Assembly: GCA_009363875.1 (NCBI GenBank)
Contig: CM018698.1
Location: 61,301,439-61,365,438 of the forward strand
Direction of reading: 5' to 3'
DNA length: 64,000 nt
From: Mikania micrantha
Lineage: Eukaryota; Streptophyta; Magnoliopsida; Asterales; Asteraceae
How positions within the stretch are numbered: position 1 is the first letter of the stretch; each line of letters starts with the position of its first letter. Position numbers and translations under genes: made by a program. The notes under the pieces were generated by a model. The model saw only the letters and a program-made list of their open reading frames with translations, did no database searches and was not told the DNA's origin. Below, piece after piece: positions 56,100 through 64,000 of the stretch.

Positions 56100-56560
56100 T
56101 TCCAGCGAACCTTTGGGCACAATCACCCTTAGGTTCGGCTAGCATGAGGAGGTTTGTCCCAAAAAGGATGGTTCATAGCTCCCATGCAGGTTCGGCCTAT
56201 CAAGTTTTCTAGATGAGGTTTGGTTAGGGTTAGGACCTAAAGACCAAGAGAGTTCGGCCCCCGTTTTCTCGGCTCACTGTAGGTCCGGTCCCTTTAGGGT
56301 TCATGGAGTTAGGTTCGGCTGAATCCAAAAGGAGGTTTGTCCACCCTTGTCCCGCCCATAAAGGTTCGGTGATACCAGGTTCGGCTAGGACTAGGGTTTG
56401 CAAGTTTAGGTTCGTTAACGGAAAAGGTTCGCTGGTGTGCGGGTTCCAGGTTCGTCCATCAATTGGTTCAGCCGGTTATGGAGGTTCGTGAGAGCACAAA
56501 GGTTCGCCGGTCCCTGGGTTTAGCCGATGGTTCGCTGGGCCACTAAGGGTTCGCCAGGTG
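56100..56560 (-). repeat. GGTTCG word array in LTR family 2
   Basis: About twenty GGTTCG-type words (GGTTCGGCT, GGTTCGTGAG, GGTTCGCCGG). The nested LTR inserted within it; a few more copies follow at 62,568-62,640. Confidence 0.75.
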
Positions 56561-56925
56561 AGATGTGTGACACCCCGTAAATTCCAGGTCAGCTTATTAT
56601 TTATTTAAATGTTTATTTAAAAGCTTTATGTGCACATGGCACTAGAATTAGATTAATTTAGTGTGACACGTGGCTCGACAGTACGAACACTGACACATGA
56701 ATAGATAATCCGAGGAATTATCGAGAAACAGCACACACGTGTCAAAACACACGAACGTTGGTGAACGTTTAGCGCATTGTGTAACACAGCACATGAAAAC
56801 CTCACAAACGCTCACACATTGAACTTGGAAGTTCAAACGAGGCCAAACAATGGTTCGTAAACGTGAAAACGGTGACGAACGGATCAAACCCATTAAAATA
56901 GGCTTATTAGGCTCTCCAGGGGCCC

Positions 56926-57080
56926 ATCGCGGTACGCGATGGCCCAACAAGAGGCATCGTCGCGGTACGCGACAGGCGTCGCGAGAAGTTGACTCCCGGA
57001 TTCCTTCGCGTAGCGCGAAGCATCTTTCTGGCCTAGTGTCGCGGTACGCGACGGGTGTCAGACGGCAAATCTTTATAAAA
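56926..57080 (+). promoter_or_regulatory. LTR A promoter: GTA-centred palindromes and TATA box
   Basis: ATCGCG-GTA-CGCGAT (56,926-56,940), GTCGCG-GTA-CGCGAC (56,959-56,973), CTTCGCG-TAG-CGCGAAG (57,004-57,020), GTCGCG-GTA-CGCGAC (57,038-57,052), then TATAAAA at 57,074. Outer bases of the arms vary but stay complementary. Confidence 0.75.
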
Positions 57081-57481
57081 CGAAGATGCCATCATGTCTA
57101 TAGTGTGACACCCCGTAATTTCCAGGTCAGCATCTTATTTATTTAAATGTTTATTTAAATACATTATGTACACGTGGCACTAGAATTAGAGTAATTTAGT
57201 GTGACACGCGGCACGACAGTACGAACACTGGCATACGACAAGATAATTCGTGGAATTATCGACGAACAACACACACGTGTCAAAACACACGAACGTTGGT
57301 GAACGTCTAACACATTGTGAAGCACAACACTCGAAACTTCACGAAACACTGTCACAAGTCAATTATGGCTAATAATTGACCAATAAAGTCCAAACGACGT
57401 CCGAATGATGTTTTACAGTCGAGAAACGGGCAAGAATGGGCCAGAACAACAAAACAAGCTTATTGGGCTTGAAATTCAGGC

Positions 57482-57609
57482 CAGGCGGTACGCCTGACCC
57501 GGGATGCCCGCGACAGGCGATGCGCGCGGGTGGAACTTGAGCGCCTCGTCCGACCGGATCCGCGCGTAACGACAGGGTGAAACCACCCACGTCAGGCGAT
57601 ACGCCTGAC
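57482..57609 (+). promoter_or_regulatory. LTR B palindromes
   Basis: CAGGCG-GTA-CGCCTG (57,482-57,496) and GTCAGGCG-ATA-CGCCTGAC (57,591-57,609), 8-bp perfect arms in the latter, at the position where LTR A has TCGCG-type palindromes. A strong TATA box was not found after them. Confidence 0.7.
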
Positions 57610-58584
57610 TCATAGATTCGCAGATTTTCTTTTTAAACTTCCAAGATCATCATTTCACCTATCTTAACCATTCTTACACGCCATAGCTCGGCTATTTCTC
57701 TTCCCAAACCACTGAAACACTTAATCCTACCCTGTGGAAGCCATTAGAGGACCTTCTTGAAGCTTTGAAGCTTGGTTGCCATCAAGAACACGAAAGATAA
57801 GGACGTTGTAGCTTGTAGATCACCACCACCACCCTCCTTCCTGTCGAAATCAGTAATCTCAGGAGGTCCAGGAGCTGATTATTCATCAATCTAGTGTTCA
57901 AGGATCTCTAGAAGGTAGTTCTATGCTTAAAACTTACTCCCTTCACTCCTACACACACATGCAATGCACAAAACCCACATGCAAGCACCTATAGTGCACA
58001 TGCACGAATTTTGTTTCTGGGTTTGTTGATAAACCTACTGTATTTGATGATCTAAGGTGTTTAGATGATGATCTATGATGATCTATGATGATCTATGATG
58101 ATGGGGATGGGTCTTGTTGCTTAGAATGATGTTTTGTGATGAGATATGGACATGCATGTATGATCTAAGGCATTTTAGATAGTCTTGTTGATGTTGAAAT
58201 GATTCATGATGATGTATAAGTGTCCTTGCAAGATTAGATTGTGATTAGGATGGTTAAAATGTGATTTGTAGACAAACTTGCTATTTTTAGTAACTTTTTA
58301 GTTACAAATTGATGATTTGGGATATATGATGAACATGCATGTATATAGAATTGTTGCTAGGAGGATAACATGATGATTTGATGTGTTAGAAAGTAATCTT
58401 GATGATGTCTATGATCATATGTAGTGTTATTTCTATTTTTAGTAACTTTTATAGTTAGAATGTGGTTAAACGATAATTTGGGATGAGATGACATGATTAA
58501 ATGGTGTTAAGTGGTTTATTATGATGATTGGTGATATAAAAATTGGTTTAGAAATGTTAAATGGTCATTTCTATGCAAAATTAG

Positions 58585-58913
58585 AAAGTTACTATATTTA
58601 GTAACTTTATTTTTACAAAAACCAACTTATGAACGTTTTGAATGATTTGAGCTTGCTAAATGGCTTAATATGTTATAACATGATGATTAGATGCTAAGTT
58701 AGATGGTTTCCGATGTGACGTATGCTAAAAATGGAAACTTTCCATTTTAGGAAACTTTTGTGCACTAACTTGTTCTAAACGACTTATGTGAAACCGTATG
58801 ATGATGTGCTATGTGTTAACATGATCCCGTAGGACTACTGAACATGCTAGAACCATAAAACCATTATGCTTTGTGAACTTTCCATAAATGGAAACTTACT
58901 ATAAATAGTAAGT
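58585..58913 (+). repeat. Compensated palindromes in LTR B
   Basis: AAAGTTACTA-TATT-TAGTAACTTT (58,585-58,608), TTTCCAT-AA-ATGGAAA (58,879-58,894) and ACTTACTAT-AA-ATAGTAAGT (58,894-58,913). The last two lie back to back just before the TTGCGCGTTTTGCAC block. Confidence 0.8.
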
Positions 58914-59289
58914 TGTCCATAGACGCGATTTGCGCGTTTTGCACAACGACAAACACTTACACGATTGCTACACGATTCACAAACTGTCACACGGTTCACC
59001 AACGGGTCGTTGACTTGACACGGTCAACTTTGGTCAAACACGGTCAACTTCGGTCAAACATGGTCAAACACGGTCAATGTGGACCAACACGAGCAAACAC
59101 GGTCATTGTGGACCGACACGGACAAACATGAACAACCAAGGGTTGTTGGACACAAACACGAGCACTAACACGAACACTAGCACGGTCACTTACACAAACT
59201 CACGTACGGTATACGCTATAGGTTGCCGGTGACCGACGTGCTACTTGACGATTCAGGAGCTTACGCTTACGTACGATCATATCACCAAG

Positions 59290-59761
59290 GTGAGTTTACG
59301 GCCCCTCTTTACTCTTTTTCAAACGCTTTCAAATAGGGGGAGAATACTAGTTGCATCGAGTCAAACATTTATTACTGTACAAACATTTTGTGTATGCTGG
59401 TTTATTGGACAAACATTAAGTGTTGAACTCGTAACAAGCCCTCACAAAGTCTTACCGTTAATGTACAAACAACGTGGTAGATTTGGATGGATCCATTAGG
59501 GAATGACTAACCCCACGGGGCACCATGTTGACTGAGTGTCATAACCCGTGCAAATTCTGACCTATCTTGCTATGCATACGAGGCATAGCGGAGGCAAGGA
59601 CAAACAAGTCTAGTTCGGTAGTGACGCACTGACACTTTGGGCCTAGGGCTCGGTACTAACATTTGATAAACAGCATGACACACTTTTCTTACTATATGTA
59701 TATCAAAACCTGTGAACTCACCAACCATTGTGTTGACACTTTTTCTAACTTGTATTCTCAG
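59290..59761 (+). other. Putative LTR-internal intron with acceptor-side hairpin
   Basis: 472 nt, AAG|GTGAGTTTACGGCCCC to TATTCTCAG|GAAAC. Hairpin CAAC-CATTGT-GTTG (59,722-59,735) after CTCAC and before AC. Confidence 0.5.
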
Positions 59762-60864
59762 GAAACTAGCGTGGTTAGCAAGTGGACAGGAATGCACAAA
59801 CTAAGGAACGAGCATTAGGAACTCGCATGCATCTTGTCTTGTCATTTTGCAAACAATTTACTTTCATTATGTTAAACAATGTTATTTTGATCTGACAATT
59901 TACATTTCCGCTGCATGTATTCAAACATATTGTTTCCGCTGCTATGACATATTTTTTTTCCGCTGCAAACTATTTTGTTATGTGTATGTGTCAAACCTGG
60001 ATTTGTAAACGCATATAGAGGTGTTCTATATGACCTTGAGCTGTGATTCTGGACACGTCACATCCACGTGGACATACGCCACAAGTGGGAATTTGAGGGT
60101 GTGACATATAGCCACTCTATTCTCATTTCTCGAGTTCCAGACACTCAAGTGCGTCTTCAACCTCTGAAAAACCTCCATTGAAGCCAGGAGAAGCCATAGA
60201 AGGACCATTGGAAGCTTGGAACTTGGAGTTGGAAGCTTGGGGTTCACATACAAGCTCGAACATCATCACCTCCCTTCGGTTTCTGTCGAATCCAGCAACT
60301 TCAGGGGACTTAGGAGCTGTTCATTCATCATTCCAGTGTCCTTGGAGGCTTTAGAAGGTAGTCTTGCACCTCTAATGGCTTAATATCACTACTACACACA
60401 CATGCATGTGTTAAATCACACATGCAAGCTCACTAGGCTAACATGCACGAATTTCTTATCTTTGAATCTGGGTTTGTTAGTTTTAACATGATTTTTGATG
60501 ATCTATGATGATTAGATTAAGTTTCATGATGATCTAAGTTGATGGGTATAAGCCTTTTTGATTAAAATGATGATATATGATGTTAGAAGTGAATGCATGT
60601 ATGATCCATGATTATGGGGATGATTTTTAATGATTGTAGATGTTTAGTGATGATATTGGAAGATTATTGCATGACTAGATTTGATTAAAATGATTAAAAT
60701 GATGAGTTTTGACAAACTTTCTACTATTAGAAACTTTTTGATTGTAAAATGGTGTTATGGATGAAATGGTGAACTTGCATGTATGTGACATTGCTATTAG
60801 GAGGTTAGTATGATGATTTGAGTACTTGGAATGTGATTTGGATGATGTTTATGGTCATTTTTAG

Positions 60865-60890
60865 AAATGTTACTATTTATAGTAACATTT
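60865..60890 (+). repeat. Longest compensated palindrome in LTR A
   Basis: AAATGTTACTA-TTTA-TAGTAACATTT, 11-bp perfect arms. The equivalent hairpin in LTR B has AAAG and CTTT where this one has AAATG and CATTT. Confidence 0.85.
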
Positions 60891-61732
60891 ATGAACCAAG
60901 AATTGCTAAGTGATGATTTAGACCATGTTAGTATGTTTAAATGATATTAAATGGTTTATTATGATTAATGGTGACATAAAAATGGGTTAGCATGATTTAG
61001 AACAATCATTTGTATGTAAAATACCATAGTTACTATTTATTGTAACTTTATTTTTCAAACTATCAAGTTATGAATATTTTGCATGATTTGAGCATGCTAA
61101 ATGACTTATTATGTTATAACATGAGGATTAGATTCTAAGTTAGATGGTTTCCGATATCACGTATGCTATAAATGAAAACTTTCCATTTTAGGAAACTTTT
61201 ATGTGCAAACATGTTATAAACGACTTATGTGAATTCGTATGATGATGTGCTATGCGTTAACATGATCACGTAGGACTAATGAGCATGCTAGAACTATAAA
61301 ATCGATATGCTTCGTGAACTTTCCATAAATGGAAACTTACTATAAATAGGAAGTTGTCCATAGACGCGACTTGCGCGTTTTGCACACGACGAGCACTTAC
61401 ACGATTGCTACACGATTCACAACTGTACACGGTTCACCAACGGGTCGTTGACTTGACACGGTCAACTTTGGTCAACTCTAGTCAAACACGGTCATTGTGG
61501 ACCAACACAGTCAAACACGGCCAATGTGGACCAACACGAGCAAACACGGTCATTATGGACCGACACGGACAAACATGAACAACCGAACGTTGTTGGGCAC
61601 AAACACGAGCACTAACACGAACACTAGCACGGTCACTTACACAAACTCATTTACGGTGTACGATATAGGTTGCCGGTGACCGACGTACAGTTACGCAGGA
61701 GCTTACGCTTACATTCGATTAATTTCACTAAG

Positions 61733-62207
61733 GTGAGTTTACGGCCCCTCTTTACTCTTTTCAAACGCTTTTAAATAGGGGGAGAATACTAGTTACATCG
61801 AGTCAAACATTTATTACTGTACAAACATTTTTGTGTATGCTGGTTTATTAGACAAACATTAAGTGTTGAACTCGTAACAAGCCCTCACAAAGTCTTACCG
61901 TTAATGTACGAACAACGTGGTAGGTTTGAATGGATCCATTGGGGAATGACTAACCCCACGGGGCACCATGTTGACTGGATGTCATAACCCGTGCAAACTC
62001 TGACCTAACTTGCTATGTATACGAGACATAGCGGAGGCAAGGACAAACAAGTCTAGTTCGGTAGTGACGCACTGACACTTGGAGCCTAGGGTTCGGTACT
62101 AACATTTGATAAAAAGCATGACACACTTTCTATCACTATATGTATATCAAAACCTGTGAACTCACCAACCATTGTGTTGACTCTTTTTCTTAAACTTGTA
62201 TTCTCAG
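61733..62207 (+). other. Putative LTR-internal intron with acceptor-side hairpin
   Basis: 475 nt, AAG|GTGAGTTTACGGCCCC to TATTCTCAG|GTAAC. Hairpin CAAC-CATTGT-GTTG (62,166-62,179). Confidence 0.5.
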
Positions 62208-62567
62208 GTAACTAGCAGGCTATGGAGCAGGAATGCACATTAGGGATTATGAGCATAGGATCCCGCATTCATGATATATGTCTTTTGAAAAACAATTTCA
62301 TTTAGTTTATGTACTAAACGTTGTGTTGTCTGACAATTTACTTTCCATGTTTAAACAAGTATTTTCCGCTGCATGTATTTAACTTATTTTAATTCCGCTG
62401 CATTACTTTATCAATTCCTCTGCAAACTATTTTACTAAGTGTATGACAAACATTGGATTTGTAAACGCATATAGAGGTGTTCTATATGACCTTGAGCTGT
62501 GATTCTGGCCACGTCACACCCACGTGGACTGACACCACGAGTGGGAATTTGGGGGTGTGACAAGATG

Positions 62568-64000
62568 GGTTCGGCCATATGAAGGTTCCCGCTCAAAAGG
62601 TTCGGCCAGAGATGTTACAGGGTTCAGCCCTGCTGTGTCACGAAACAGCCCCTCAGCCTCATCATTCCCATTGATTCAGGTTAATTACGGTTGTGTTCAT
62701 GGCTTCCATGGGTCACTACTATTCCGATTAATACATATAAACCCTAAAAATCGGTTAAGGAAAATAGTTGCCATGTTCTACAAGTTTTCTAACAAAAACC
62801 GAAAGTAAATGCCTCGGATTTACCTCGAATGTAGACCAAACGTTTGATTTCTTCGTATATTCTTGTTCCTCTCGATCACGCGGTCATTTTGTCACCAAGA
62901 TCTTGAGAAACCGTCAAGGATTGAAGGAGATACGCTAGAGAGAAGTTAGAGAGAGATATAGGTGACGGGTTTGGTTGTTTTAGAGAGAGAAAGTGTTTGT
63001 AAAAATGAAGAAGGAGATGTAATCATTCTCATAAATAAACCGTGTATTTCCCGTGTGCTCGGTCTCGTTTTTATTGCGAAAAATCTATTATAAGTTCGGT
63101 TTTATTTGTAAACAGGTTTTGAAATATAACCCATTTAAATAATTATGTTTCGTTTGCATAAATTGATTTTTATTTAAATATTGTCGTTTCGTAATCTATT
63201 CCGTTAAATTATTAATTTAAATAAACGATTTATTCATATTTGTTTTAGGTTGTGATTTCAAATAAACGTTTTAAATTTTCTTTTATTAAATTAATATCGT
63301 TAAGTATTTTTCTGTTATCTCGTCGAAACGCGTTACTTACGTACGTATTCGTAAAGATCGTCACCTTTCCGAATACAACGCTCGTATCGTATTTCGATTT
63401 GATTTACGATCTGTGGAATATTATTACAGATTATTATTCCTAATAATTATATTCGTATGAATCGTCACCCACGCGAATATATTATCAAGTTAATATTTCT
63501 GAATTAATATTCGCATTTGGTTATGTTCGTCACCTCACCGTTGCGTAATTATTTTCAATAATGCTTTCATTATTCCATTATCTTTAATATTATAGATTCC
63601 CAATTCAAACCCCACTAAACCATATCTCTGACACATCCGTGATAGACCGAAATATGCATATGTATAGGGCATATGTAGGGGTCAGTTGCAACCGCCCCAG
63701 CCACCACCCCACCGCTATTTCGATAAACCATGACCATGTGTCCTTGATTTGTTTAGTAACCAACCCATAATTAACTCTCAATTCCTTTCCATTCCGAATC
63801 AATAATCATTTCATCTGAATTAACTGCAATAAACTCCCTGGTTCTGTTTAGTTGTTTTTCAACAAAACTTCTCATGGTTTATGCGTGTAAATATGTGTTC
63901 TCAATATGTATACCAATATTAATAATGACAGTCAATAATCCATAATCATTAATAATTAATACATCAGGTCGTAACAGTACAATCGTACATATGTACGGAC
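62568..64000 (-). other. Continuation of the outer family 2 LTR
   Basis: No gene. A few GGTTCGGCC words, then AGAGAGAGAAAG, then AT-rich sequence with several CGTCACC words, each next to an AC/CG-rich pair, and a GCATATGTAGGGG block at 63,668 shared with 42,150 and 42,380. Frames at 62,557-62,808 and 63,252-63,443 are by-products. Confidence 0.6.

Larger units (their letters stand above)
57104..60106 (+). mobile_element. Solo LTR B (family 1), 3,003 bp, nested in LTR A
   Basis: TGTGACACCCCG to GAGGGTGTGACA, with TATAG at 57,099-57,103 and 60,107-60,111. Same sense and same family as its host; by eye most of the length aligns with LTR A, e.g. TAAACCTACTG..., ACTTACTATAAATAGTAAGT, ACGGCCCCTCTTTACTC and the 3' end. 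Donor-like AAG|GTGAG at 59,290, acceptor-like TTCTCAG|GAAAC ending 59,761; TTCCGCTGC three times at 59,908-59,968. Palindromes before the promoter are of the CAGGCG-GTA-CGCCTG type. No coding; frames inside (58,913-59,131 and others) come from ACACGGTCAA repeats. Confidence 0.95.
56566..62562 (+). mobile_element. Solo LTR A (family 1), 2,989 bp without its nested insertion
   Basis: TGTGACACCCCG to GGGGGTGTGACA, with AGATG at 56,561-56,565 and 62,563-62,567. Sense plus: four TCGCG/CGCGA palindromes (56,926-57,052), TATAAAA at 57,074-57,080, donor-like AAG|GTGAGTTTACGGCCCC at 61,733, acceptor-like TTCTCAG|GTAAC ending 62,207, TTCCGCTGC repeats around 62,364-62,423 and terminal hairpins. A second LTR of the same family (57,104-60,106) inserted 20-odd bp downstream of its TATA box. 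No coding. Confidence 0.95.
54574..64000 (-). mobile_element. Long LTR (family 2), interrupted by a nested pair, runs off the window
   Basis: Begins TGTGACACCCCGACC after AAAGA (54,569-54,573, the expected left target duplication). Sense minus: donor-like TTAG|GTGAGTTCTC at 55,494, acceptor-like TTTCAG|GGAAC ending 54,865. It resumes at 62,568 after the nested LTR and shows repeated GGTGACGA-type words from 63,350 to 63,540. The visible LTR sequence totals about 3.4 kb; relatives are 3.36 and 3.85 kb, so the end is probably just past 64,000. Confidence 0.8.

Noticed and set aside
2397..62640. Common origin of GTTCG words in the hAT ends and GGTTCG words in family 2 LTRs
   Set aside because: The longer words differ (GTTCGTGTTCG versus GGTTCGGCC), as do contexts; similarity is limited to five bases.

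Overview
This window looks like nuclear DNA of a eudicot plant, plausibly Asteraceae. It is AT-rich, has GT-AG introns, and is made mostly of nested transposable elements. Only one host gene can be read with confidence: a four-exon Kip-related (KRP/ICK) cyclin-dependent kinase inhibitor at 39,834-40,903. The family assignment is inference; nothing in the window proves the genus.

Layout. (a) 1-2,388: edge of a foldback element, a second foldback element, a 657-bp non-autonomous hAT-like element with 8-bp target duplication (TSD), then AT-rich DNA. (b) 2,397-6,388: a complete hAT transposon with 23-bp terminal inverted repeats (TIRs), a perfect 8-bp TSD and a three-exon transposase of about 727 codons on the minus strand. 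(c) 6,481-21,961: remains of a long LTR that carries a solo LTR (6,875-9,812, TSD AACAG) and a 10-kb Mutator-like element (11,613-21,767) with a decayed FAR1/SWIM transposase on plus and a decayed ULP1-like protease gene on minus. (d) 22-28.7 kb: small MITEs and a SINE with a 16-bp TSD. (e) 28,691-32,047: LTR inserted in a foldback MITE. (f) 32-38.6 kb: foldback elements in TA microsatellites. (g) 38,868-40,903: an LTR 3' remnant abutting the KRP promoter, then KRP. (h) 41,656-45,502: solo LTR, TSD ATTTT. (i) 45,925-49,678: a Harbinger-like element split by a solo LTR (TSD GCAGA). (j) 49.7-53.8 kb: dispersed repeats. (k) 53,830-64,000: four-deep nest, MULE end > long LTR > solo LTR (TSD AGATG) > solo LTR (TSD TATAG).

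Most interesting pattern. Eight long LTRs of at least two families share a layout that I do not recognise as a described feature. A splice-donor-like site (AG|GTGAGTT, usually followed by a C run) lies 457-1,106 nt upstream of an acceptor-like TTYTCAG|G in the seven copies that keep both. About 20-30 nt before the acceptor all eight carry CTCACC or CACC, then a hairpin CAAC...GTTG, then AC. A ninth, more diverged copy keeps the sites but lost the hairpin. The roughly 3-kb LTRs also hold short palindromes whose arms change in step (GTTACTA/TAGTAAC types inside, TCGCG-GTA-CGCGA types before the TATA box). No gag-pol coding was seen: every LTR whose two ends are visible is solo, with matching TSDs in five of six.

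Genes working together: the FAR1-like transposase and ULP1-like gene belong to one MULE (KI-MULE/Kaonashi-like arrangement); the hAT transposase acts on its own termini. KRP is the host function here (brake on CDK-cyclin), with an LTR end 31 bp upstream of its likely TATA box.
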